Assembly: GCA_964593555.1 (NCBI GenBank)
Contig: CAZQIC010000089.1
Coordinates: 1 to 19,969 of the forward strand
Source: CAZQIC01 sp964593555
Lineage (GTDB): Bacteria > Bacteroidota > Bacteroidia > JAFLBG01
DNA length: 19,969 nt
Reading direction: 5' to 3'
Shown here: positions 14,656-19,969 of the stretch, in pieces
How positions within the stretch are numbered: position 1 is the stretch's first letter
How the letters are laid out: each line of letters opens with the position of its first letter
Notes under the pieces: model-generated
Database searches by the model: none
What the model was told of the DNA's origin: nothing
Seen by the model: the letters and a program-made list of their open reading frames with translations, nothing else
Translations under genes and position numbers: made by a program

Positions 14656-16029
14656 ATGAGATCAATCGTCACAAAAACGGTACTACTAGCTATTTTCATT
14701 TGTATAAGTTGCATGGCAGTCGCTCAGGAAAAACCATTATGGTCACTTGCATTTGATTCGGATCCTCTTACTGATAAAGTAATTGACTTTAGTCCTAATT
14801 GTAAATACATTGCTTATGGAACGGCAGATGGAAAAGTAAAATTGAACAATCTTGCAACAGGTGCCGAAGAAGTTTCTTATGCGGCTCATCCTAAGATGAC
14901 CATTTGTGTGAAATTTCACCCCGATGGAAATATAGTTGCCAGTGGAGGAAAGGATGGAACAATTAAGTTATATGATCTTGCTAAGGCTGCGGATTATTTA
15001 ACAATTGCTGCTCATGATAAAGCTGTGATGTGTCTTGCATTTAGCCCCGATGGTACAAAATTATTTAGTGGGAGCCGCGACAATACTGTGAAAATATGGG
15101 ATGTAGCAACCGGAAAAGAGATTTTTAAAAAGGAAGATATAAAAGGAAATGTGCGTTGCATCCAATTTAATCCGGATGGCAAATCAATTATTTTATGTAC
15201 TTCAGCATTGATGAAGGGCGTTCGTTTCTTTAACTTGTCGGATGGAGCTGAGATCAGAACCCTTGAATCTGCAAATACAAATCGTATTGATATTTCTCCT
15301 AATGCTTTTTATTTGTCAGCAGCAATGCTCGAAAAGGAAATTTACATTTGGGATTTAAAAACAAATACGGTAGCGTTTAAACTAGCGGGTCATAAAAAAT
15401 ATTGTAACGATGTTTGCTTTTCACCGGGTGGAAAAATGCTGGCTTCCGCAAGTAATGATCGCACAGTTATTCTCTGGGACATTGATAAATCGTCTATCAT
15501 TCACACGTTTATTGGGCACGAAAAAGAAGTCGTGAGTTTAGCTTACAGTAATGATGGTACAATGCTTGCGTCGGCAGGATGGGATAACACATTAAAAGTA
15601 TGGGATCTCCGTCCATACAATAAAGAACTGGTGAAAGAAGCTCCCGTTGTTTCTATTGGAGTTCCATTGATTCAAAAAGAAGAGGAGACAATAAAAAAAG
15701 CATTTGATAACCTAATGTTTGAAACAGGTAGTGCAACAATTGCTTCTTCATCTTTTCCTAGTTTAGATGAACTTGCTATATTATTGGTGCAGAAAGCTGA
15801 ATATATGTTGTTGATTGAAGGGCATACTGATAACGTTGGAGCCGCAGATAAAAATCTTACGTTAAGCAAAAACAGGGCAGAGGCTGTGAAAAAATATCTC
15901 GTATCAAAAAGCGTAGATGAAAAACATTTAACAGCAAGTGGTTATGGCGCCAACCGTCCAATAGCAGACAATGGGACTGATGAGGGAAGAAAACAAAATC
16001 GCAGGGTGGAGATGAAGATTATGAAGTAA
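14656..16029 (+). CDS. Envelope WD40 beta-propeller fused to an OmpA-like peptidoglycan-binding domain
   Basis: 457 residues. The N-terminal signal (MRSIVTKTVLLAIFICISCM..AVAQ) could be cut by signal peptidase I after AVA, or Cys19 could act in a lipobox; the former seems likelier. Residues about 31-317 hold seven WD40-type blades, the clearest being FSPDGTKLFSGSRDNTVKIWD, then FSPGGKMLASASNDRTVILWD and YSNDGTMLASAGWDNTLKVWD; the fourth (about 161-197) is degenerate. Residues about 350-457 are an OmpA C-terminal domain: LMFETGSATI, IEGHTDNVG with Asp392, LSKNRAEAVKKYL with Arg407, ASGYGANRPIADN, and QNRRVEM. Asp392 and Arg407 are the expected diaminopimelate-binding pair. It probably tethers a protein-binding propeller to the cell wall. 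The gene starts 50 bases after metK. Confidence 0.9.
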   Translation: MRSIVTKTVLLAIFICISCMAVAQEKPLWSLAFDSDPLTDKVIDFSPNCKYIAYGTADGKVKLNNLATGAEEVSYAAHPKMTICVKFHPDGNIVASGGKDGTIKLYDLAKAADYLTIAAHDKAVMCLAFSPDGTKLFSGSRDNTVKIWDVATGKEIFKKEDIKGNVRCIQFNPDGKSIILCTSALMKGVRFFNLSDGAEIRTLESANTNRIDISPNAFYLSAAMLEKEIYIWDLKTNTVAFKLAGHKKYCNDVCFSPGGKMLASASNDRTVILWDIDKSSIIHTFIGHEKEVVSLAYSNDGTMLASAGWDNTLKVWDLRPYNKELVKEAPVVSIGVPLIQKEEETIKKAFDNLMFETGSATIASSSFPSLDELAILLVQKAEYMLLIEGHTDNVGAADKNLTLSKNRAEAVKKYLVSKSVDEKHLTASGYGANRPIADNGTDEGRKQNRRVEMKIMK

Positions 16030-16051
16030 TCGCTGAAGAAGAAGGATTGGT

Positions 16052-16156
16052 CTATTCGTAAATATCTTTACGGTGTCCTATTTTCTGAATGTCGATTATT
16101 TGTATTGTATCGTGGCAGCAAACCTGCGATGTATATTGTAGGTTTACTAGGGTGGG
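16052..16156 (-). pseudogene. C-terminal remnant of a second RelE-type toxin
   Basis: Directly in frame beyond the stop of the intact toxin (stop at 16157-16159) lie 34 more sense codons and a TAG. They read PTLVNLQYTSQVCCHDTIQ and then IIDIQKIGHRKDIYE. The ending I.KIGHRKDIY is the classic C-terminus of RelE/YoeB-type toxins and differs from the intact toxin's own ending (YKVLHARKHPKKRY), so it is not just an extension of that protein. No start codon or N-terminal part of this second toxin is present. It seems to be the tail of a neighbouring toxin gene joined to the first by deletion. Confidence 0.6.
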
Positions 16157-16462
16157 TTATTTTTTCTTTATCCTGTTGTATCTTTTTTTAGGATGCTTGC
16201 GAGCGTGTAATACTTTATATATCGCTACTTGTTTTTCTATTATTTCATATACAATAACGTATGGGAATCGCTTTAATAAACCCAAACGCATATTTTTATG
16301 CCTCACTTGGTAGGTGTATGGATTTATCCGGAGTTGTTCTACTATATACCCCATCTCTTCTAAAAATTCATATCCTAATCCTTCTTTTTTTTCATTGTAC
16401 TTTCTTGCTTCTTCCGCTACGTCACTTTTCGACCGCTCTTTAAAAACAATTGCGTAGCTCAT
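16157..16462 (-). CDS. RelE/ParE-family toxin
   Basis: 101 residues of the ParE/RelE fold, usually an mRNA interferase or gyrase inhibitor. The pattern fits: a basic N-terminal strand (YAIVFKERSKSDVAEEARKY), a paired helix (LGYEFLEEMGYIVEQLRINP), a strand with K/R residues (QVRHKNMRLGLLKRFPYVIV) and the closing YEIIEKQVAIYKVLHARKHP. A ParE/RelE distinction cannot be made. Its ATG overlaps the antitoxin stop by 4 bases (ATGA), the usual antitoxin-first arrangement with coupled translation. A few basic residues (RYNRIKKK) end the protein, and a decayed second toxin tail follows in frame. Confidence 0.88.
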   Translation of the reverse strand: MSYAIVFKERSKSDVAEEARKYNEKKEGLGYEFLEEMGYIVEQLRINPYTYQVRHKNMRLGLLKRFPYVIVYEIIEKQVAIYKVLHARKHPKKRYNRIKKK

Positions 16463-16698
16463 TTTTTTAGTTTGCTTTTAGCATGTTTTTTTACTTCGTC
16501 CCAACTGTAGTTTTTGCTTTTTCCGGATTTGTGCTGTTTCTGTATACCTTCTATCTCTGCCCATTCTTTTGGATTTAAATTGTATTCATACTCGGCACTT
16601 TGCTTGTTAATAATAGTATAAACTGCTTGTAAAAAGCTCTCATCTTCTATGTTGTCAATTGCTTTGTGCAATTCCTTTTTTAGTGTAGTCGCGGTCAT
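16459..16698 (-). CDS. Antitoxin of the RelE/ParE pair
   Basis: 79 residues, immediately upstream of and overlapping the toxin gene by 4 bases. The N-terminal half is helical (TLKKELHKAIDNIEDESFLQAVYTII). The second half has NPKEWAEIEGIQKQHKSGKS and ends YSWDEVKKHAKSKLKK, a S.eev...a-type C-terminus typical of 'addiction module' antitoxins that wrap their toxin. I see no separate DNA-binding motif, so autoregulation is assumed only from the family. The promoter may be a TAACTTTA box (minus strand, 16729-16722), one base off consensus, about 23 bases before the ATG. Confidence 0.8.
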   Translation of the reverse strand: MTATTLKKELHKAIDNIEDESFLQAVYTIINKQSAEYEYNLNPKEWAEIEGIQKQHKSGKSKNYSWDEVKKHAKSKLKK

Positions 16699-16783
16699 GG
16701 TTTTTTATTTTTGCGTTTCCATAAAGTTAACGCTTTTTCAGTTTGGTGTAAAGGAGCGGGTTCAAAAAGAACGAAGATGTAGC

Positions 16784-16807
16784 AAACCTACGATACATCG
16801 TAGGTTT
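16784..16807. repeat. Perfect hairpin upstream of the toxin-antitoxin pair
   Basis: AAACCTACGA and TCGTAGGTTT are perfect 10-base complements around a TACA loop. On the plus strand a short T run follows, on the minus strand a short run of A then GC. It lies 86 bases before the antitoxin ATG. It could be a terminator for the recombinase remnant, an operator, or the end of a mobile element. Confidence 0.5.
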
Positions 16808-16856
16808 TCGAGTGGAAAAACCAAAAATGCGTATATTTAAGAGGAATTAATGGTTC

Positions 16857-16886
16857 AAGTCCAGTGGGGGGAGCGCAACTGGACTT
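16857..16886. repeat. Perfect 9-bp inverted repeat with T-arm-like sequence
   Basis: AAGTCCAGT (16857-16865) and ACTGGACTT (16878-16886) are exact complements around a 12-base loop GGGGGGAGCGCA. The left arm overlaps TGGTTCAAGTCCAG, which looks like the T-arm of a tRNA (TTCAAGT loop, GG/CC stem). No acceptor, D-arm or anticodon arm can be built, so it is not a tRNA gene; it might be an attachment-site relic. Confidence 0.45.
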
Positions 16887-16908
16887 CCTTCTGAATGTCC
16901 ATTCAATT

Positions 16909-16932
16909 CAAGCACCGCACCCGCGGTGCTTG
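16909..16932. repeat. Strong GC hairpin
   Basis: CAAGCACCGC (16909-16918) and GCGGTGCTTG (16923-16932) pair perfectly around ACCC. This is by far the most GC-rich stem in the region. No long T run follows on either strand, so it is not a classical terminator; with the two hairpins at lower coordinates it forms a cluster in 150 bases. Confidence 0.55.
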
Positions 16933-17168
16933 TTTCGTTAAAACCCTTACAGATAGCCACTTTATCGTAGGGGGCTACAAAATCAAATTCAATTTTTTTG
17001 TCTCTCAAGAGGCGGTTCGTTCCAATTTTCTCAGTAACTAATTTTATTTGGTTTAGATCTTTTGAAGAAACGACCTTTCCCACGTCATTAGCGGCTTTCA
17101 CCCTTCATGAAACGTTATGATTTTTTTAACCGTTTTTTTTAAGTTTATGAGATTCCATTTATTATTAT

Positions 17169-18827
17169 TTAGCTTGCACAGCAACTCAGTTTAGAAACAT
17201 CTTTTCCGAAAGTAATTGCTGCTAATTTGATTCCTTCACTTAGTGTTAAATAAGGATAAAAACTTTCTGCAAGTTCTTTTACCGTAATCCCATATTTGAT
17301 AGCCATACTTAGTTGTTGTATTAATTCTCCGCCTTCGGGAGCGACTACCCTTGCACCAATGAGTTTATCATTTTCGGTATTGCGAATCAGTTTAATAAAA
17401 CCTCGTGTATCGTTAGCTGCAATTGCTCTTGGAACGTCTTTTAATTCCAGTTTAGAAATTTCATGAGGAATATTTTGATTTTTAGCCTGTACTTCATCTA
17501 ATCCTGCTCCTGCTATTTGTGGATCGGTAAAAACCACCCAAGGTAATGAAGAGTAATCAACTTTATTTTGTACTCCTGTAAAAGCATTTTCAACTGCAAT
17601 TTTACCTTCGAATGCTGCGGTGTAAACAAAAGCTGGCATGTTGGTTACATCTCCTGCTGCAAATATGTTAGAAATATTGGTTTCCATTTTATCGTTCACT
17701 ACAATATTTCCACTTTTGGTAAGATCTAAATCAATATTTTGCAACCCTAATTTCTGTGTATTAGCTTTTGTTCCTGAAGCTACCACAACGATTCCTTCCT
17801 CAATAATTTGTGACACTGAGCCATCAGGACATTTACAGTGAATAATTGTCTTATTGTCTTTTTTTTCGAATTTTATCGCCCGAAAATTGGGTAGGATTTC
17901 AATACCTTCGCTTCTCATTTGCTTTTCCAATATTTCACTAATGTCAGATGATTGTGTTCGTAGCACTCGATCTGTAAATTCTATAATACGGACTTGTACT
18001 CCTAAACGATTATATGCCATCGCTATTTCCAATCCGATATACCCAGCTCCCATAATGGTCATACTAAGGGGTTTCTCTTCCAAATCAAAAAGCGTTGCGT
18101 TTGTGTAATATCCGATTTCGTTTAGCCCTTCAATGGCAGGTATATTGGCAGTAGAACCTGTGGTTATTATAAATTTAATGGCAGTATATTCATCTTTTCC
18201 ATTAACCAAAATTGTTTTATCATTTATAAATTCTGCCCAACCGCTAATCATTTGGAGGTTATGAAAATCACTTACCACATCTATATATTTTTTCTGTTGC
18301 AGTGTAGCCACTAACCTCTTCTTGTCTTTAATGATTTGCGCAAAATCAATATCAACTCCTTTGGGTTTTATACCAGGGAAATTGGAGTGTGTCGAGTGAT
18401 AAACCGTTTCGGCTGCACGTATTAAAGTCTTGGATGGAACACAGCCCACATTTACACAAGTCCCGCCAAATGGTAAACCGCCATTTACCATTAAGGTACT
18501 AAGACCTAAACTTTCTGCTTTAATAGCTGCCGAAAAAGCGGCCGAACCTCCACCAATAATAATTAAGTCAAAATGATTTCCGCTTGACCCATTACTTCCG
18601 TTTTCCGAAACTGATTTTACTCTGTAATTTTTTGTTTTATTAATTGTGTCGATAATTTCACCTTTAGAAATTTTATCGGAATCAAACGTAAATTCACTTT
18701 TTCCGCTTTTATAATGTACATCGGCTTTTATCACTCCTTCTTTACCTTTCACAATTTTTTCAATACCTGTAGCGCAATGGTCGCAGGTCATTCCGGTAAT
18801 TTCGATTTGAATTATTTTTTGCTTCAT
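17169..18827 (-). CDS. merA: Mercury(II) reductase with N-terminal metal-binding domain
   Basis: Flavin enzyme that reduces Hg(II) to volatile Hg(0) with NADPH in the cytosol. 552 residues, the full family length. Residues 1-70 are a heavy-metal-associated (NmerA) domain with GMTCDHCA (Cys15, Cys18). The FAD motif is LIIIGGGSAAFSAA (88-101). The redox pair sits in GGTCVNVGCVPSK (Cys124, Cys129). A second Rossmann motif MGAGYIGLEIA and FAAGDVT follow. The C-terminal Cys549-Cys550 pair (LSCCAS) that hands Hg(II) to the active site separates MerA from plain lipoamide dehydrogenases. The gene starts 7 bases after the merT-merP fusion and is the last of the operon. No hairpin terminator is obvious in the 67 bases that follow. 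merB is absent. Confidence 0.96.
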   Translation of the reverse strand: MKQKIIQIEITGMTCDHCATGIEKIVKGKEGVIKADVHYKSGKSEFTFDSDKISKGEIIDTINKTKNYRVKSVSENGSNGSSGNHFDLIIIGGGSAAFSAAIKAESLGLSTLMVNGGLPFGGTCVNVGCVPSKTLIRAAETVYHSTHSNFPGIKPKGVDIDFAQIIKDKKRLVATLQQKKYIDVVSDFHNLQMISGWAEFINDKTILVNGKDEYTAIKFIITTGSTANIPAIEGLNEIGYYTNATLFDLEEKPLSMTIMGAGYIGLEIAMAYNRLGVQVRIIEFTDRVLRTQSSDISEILEKQMRSEGIEILPNFRAIKFEKKDNKTIIHCKCPDGSVSQIIEEGIVVVASGTKANTQKLGLQNIDLDLTKSGNIVVNDKMETNISNIFAAGDVTNMPAFVYTAAFEGKIAVENAFTGVQNKVDYSSLPWVVFTDPQIAGAGLDEVQAKNQNIPHEISKLELKDVPRAIAANDTRGFIKLIRNTENDKLIGARVVAPEGGELIQQLSMAIKYGITVKELAESFYPYLTLSEGIKLAAITFGKDVSKLSCCAS

Positions 18828-18834
18828 AAATTTA

Positions 18835-19455
18835 TTATTTTATCAACTCGTGGCGAGTTACTTTAAATTCTGTTTTGTTTATTGCAGCAGCAATATCTTC
18901 CGCTGATGTTTTTGTTTTGTCAAATTTCACAATACTGTTTCCATTAGCATAAGAAGTATGATATTCAATTACACCGTGTACTTTTGAAATTTGATTATCA
19001 ATATTGGCCACACAAGCTTCACAATCCATATCGGCAATAATGAATTCCTCCTGCACTATATTTTCTTTATCAACCATAATTATTTTTGTTTCCTGCGGTT
19101 TAGGGTAAAATATTTTCGCATAATAAGGAAATGCCATCATTAGTGCGGCAAAAATTGTTACAATTCCTAAAATTTTTTTTGATTGCATAAAAGGTGGTTT
19201 TTCATCTTCTTCGCAGGCGCATTGAATTTCTTCTGCTGTTCTCGGTTTTAGTTTTTGATACCAAGCAAAGCCTAATACTAATACGGTTACTCCTAATAAA
19301 TAGGGTCTCGCGGGTGTTATCCATGAAAAGGCGGAAGCTGCACCGGATGCACCAGAAATAAGTGCTAAAACGGGAGTAATACAGCATAATGATGCTGCGA
19401 TTGCTGATAGTACACTTGCTCCGGCAAGTTTTCCTGAATTTGATTTGTTATTCAT
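18835..19455 (-). CDS. merTP: Mercuric transport protein, MerT-MerP fusion
   Basis: Inner-membrane Hg(II) importer joined to a MerP-like domain. 206 residues. Membrane segment 1 (about 12-34) carries the vicinal Cys24-Cys25 pair (SLCCITP) that binds Hg(II). Segment 2 is about 50-67. A cytosolic loop holds Cys79 and Cys81 (QCACEED). Segment 3 is about 94-113 (ILGIVTIFAALMMAFPYY). From about 135 a heavy-metal-associated domain follows, with DMDCEACVANID (Cys145, Cys148). With three membrane segments the last domain would lie on the periplasmic side, as MerP does. Its ATG overlaps the regulator's stop by 4 bases. The family fits an operon without a separate merP. Confidence 0.93.
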   Translation of the reverse strand: MNNKSNSGKLAGASVLSAIAASLCCITPVLALISGASGAASAFSWITPARPYLLGVTVLVLGFAWYQKLKPRTAEEIQCACEEDEKPPFMQSKKILGIVTIFAALMMAFPYYAKIFYPKPQETKIIMVDKENIVQEEFIIADMDCEACVANIDNQISKVHGVIEYHTSYANGNSIVKFDKTKTSAEDIAAAINKTEFKVTRHELIK

Positions 19456-19832
19456 ATTAATTCGGTTTTGGTGTTTTGATTAACAATGTATTTAAAGAAG
19501 GGTCGCAATAATTTCATATGCTCCGATTTAAGAGAGTAAAAAATTGTTTGCCCTGATCGTCTAGCCTCAATAACATTCCCATCCTTCATTTTACGAAGAT
19601 GTTGTGAAATGGCCGGAATACTCATACTTAAAATATCCGCAAGGTCGCATGGGCACAGTTCTTCTTCTTCTCCCAAAAGAAACATTATTTTAAGTCTAAC
19701 TTCATTCCCTGCCAAAGCAAGCAAACTACTTAACTGATCAAAAGATTTTAAGTTTTTATTAAGTTTTTCTTTACAAGTATTAATTTGTACTTGATCGGCA
19801 AAAACTCTGATACATGTTGTATTGTTCTTCAT
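19452..19832 (-). CDS. ArsR/SmtB-family metal-responsive repressor of the mer operon
   Basis: 126 residues from the ATG at 19832. A winged-helix domain at about 31-115: LALAGNEVRLKIMFLL, then ELCPCDLADIL with Cys60 and Cys62 in the ELCxCDL metal-sensing motif at the start of a recognition-unit helix, then SIPAISQHLRKMKDGNVIEA and the wing SGQTIFYSL. Cys7 and Cys20 near the N-terminus could add ligands. Such proteins leave DNA when they bind a thiophilic metal. It is the first gene of the mer operon. The frame stays open to 19946, but that longer start lies upstream of the promoter and operator, so the ATG at 19832 is chosen. Mercury as inducer is inferred from the neighbours; the family also senses As(III), Cd(II) or Zn(II). 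Confidence 0.9.
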   Translation of the reverse strand: MKNNTTCIRVFADQVQINTCKEKLNKNLKSFDQLSSLLALAGNEVRLKIMFLLGEEEELCPCDLADILSMSIPAISQHLRKMKDGNVIEARRSGQTIFYSLKSEHMKLLRPFFKYIVNQNTKTELI

Positions 19833-19859
19833 AATTAGTGTTTTGAATAAATTACAAAA

Positions 19860-19890
19860 CAAAGGTACTTTTATTTTCTTATTTAAGCAA
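19860..19890 (-). promoter_or_regulatory. Promoter of the mer operon
   Basis: On the minus strand TTG (19890-19888, within TTTG) is followed after 20 bases by TACCTTTG (19867-19860), the complete Bacteroidota TTG-N17-23-TAnnTTTG promoter. The start would fall near 19853, about 20 bases before the regulator's ATG. It is the best promoter match in the window. Confidence 0.75.
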
Positions 19891-19909
19891 ATACTTAAAT
19901 AAGAAAATA
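19872..19909. promoter_or_regulatory. 16-bp palindrome, candidate ArsR-type operator
   Basis: TATTTTCTTATTTAAG and CTTAAATAAGAAAATA are perfect 16-base complements with a 6-base centre CAAATA. The centre contains the -33 TTTG of the minus-strand promoter, so a dimeric repressor bound here would block the sigma factor. The position just upstream of an ArsR-family gene fits autoregulation. Confidence 0.75.
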
Positions 19910-19969
19910 TATTAGTGGCAGAACTAATACTTATATCCTGCTCCATCGCCTTCTTCTAATTCAACACCT

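Larger units (their letters stand above)
16847..17101 (-). pseudogene. Possible C-terminal remnant of a serine recombinase
   Basis: An 84-residue frame with only a GTG start, three codons after an in-frame stop, and no ATG. The core, NRLLRDKKIEFDFVAPYDKV, resembles the C-terminus of large serine recombinases of Bacteroidota (N..L.dkki.f.f..P.d), and the terminal GSPVALPPLDLNH looks like read-through into non-coding DNA: the last 25 codons cover two perfect hairpins. The N-terminal catalytic and zinc-ribbon parts are missing, so it would be dead. It lies between the mer operon and the toxin-antitoxin pair, which fits an element boundary. The assignment rests on pattern memory and is tentative. 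Confidence 0.4.

Noticed and set aside
16089..16443. Plus-strand ORFs of 60-74 codons
   Set aside because: Antisense to the RelE/ParE toxin and its downstream remnant; translations look like random hydrophobic sequence.
16841..16880. tRNA gene suggested by TGGTTCAAGTCCAG
   Set aside because: Only a T-arm-like piece; the upstream sequence cannot form acceptor, D or anticodon arms, and the T-stem has a mismatch.
19833..19946. 38-residue N-terminal extension of the ArsR regulator
   Set aside because: The extension covers the promoter and palindrome and has no family similarity; the ATG at 19832 gives a normal-sized ArsR protein.
1..19969. CRISPR array, rRNA, complete insertion sequence, or replication origin
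   Set aside because: No regularly spaced repeats, no rRNA-like sequence, no transposase and no cluster of DnaA-box-like sites were seen on reading both strands.

Overview
The window looks like chromosomal DNA of a member of the Bacteroidota, probably a Chitinophagales/Sphingobacteriales-type gliding or environmental bacterium. Support comes from AT-rich DNA, promoter -7 boxes of the TAnnTTTG type, a secreted protein with a type IX secretion (T9SS) type A sorting tail, an orphan T9SS type B ('gliding motility-associated') tail, a WD40-OmpA fusion, MORN_2-type exported proteins, and families such as the SDR-type threonine dehydrogenase and TrhO that match their Bacteroidota members. Species cannot be decided from the sequence.

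Layout. 13-648 (-) is an unrecognised lipoprotein. 1059-2237 (+) is a glutaryl-CoA dehydrogenase; overlapping its last codons is an orphan 55-codon T9SS type B sorting tail (2224-2391), followed by a terminator. 2490-3065 (-) holds two small exported ORFs, one broken by a frameshift in an A7 run, lying between the real 3' end of hpd and a decayed copy of that end. 3066-5602 (-) is a tyrosine/homogentisate catabolic operon: hmgA, a 61-residue membrane protein, hpd. 5725-7874 (-) carries a T9SS-secreted protein with three Ig-like repeats and trhO. A divergent intergenic region leads to tdh (8083-9042, +), an exported MORN-repeat protein (9167-10048, +), then cysS overlapping an M28/glutaminyl-cyclase-like lipoprotein and a small exported protein (10181-13218, +), metK (13352-14605, +) and a WD40-OmpA lipoprotein or periplasmic protein (14656-16029, +).

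From about 16050 to the right end the window is accessory DNA. There is a RelE/ParE toxin-antitoxin pair with an in-frame remnant of a second RelE-type toxin just beyond the toxin stop codon, a possible serine-recombinase C-terminal remnant with a cluster of perfect hairpins, and a compact mercury-resistance operon on the minus strand: an ArsR-family regulator, a MerT-MerP fusion and MerA. A 16-bp perfect palindrome frames the -33 element of the operon's promoter and is a good operator candidate.

Function. Housekeeping and catabolic genes (lysine/tryptophan via glutaryl-CoA, tyrosine via homogentisate, threonine via TDH, Cys-tRNA and SAM synthesis, tRNA U34 hydroxylation) share the window with envelope proteins and one acquired resistance block. 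I found no clearly new multi-gene defence or biosynthetic system. The most interesting points are the operator-over-promoter arrangement of the mer operon, the decayed pieces (T9SS tail, hpd end repeat, RelE tail, recombinase tail), and the unexplained membrane protein inside the hmgA-hpd operon.
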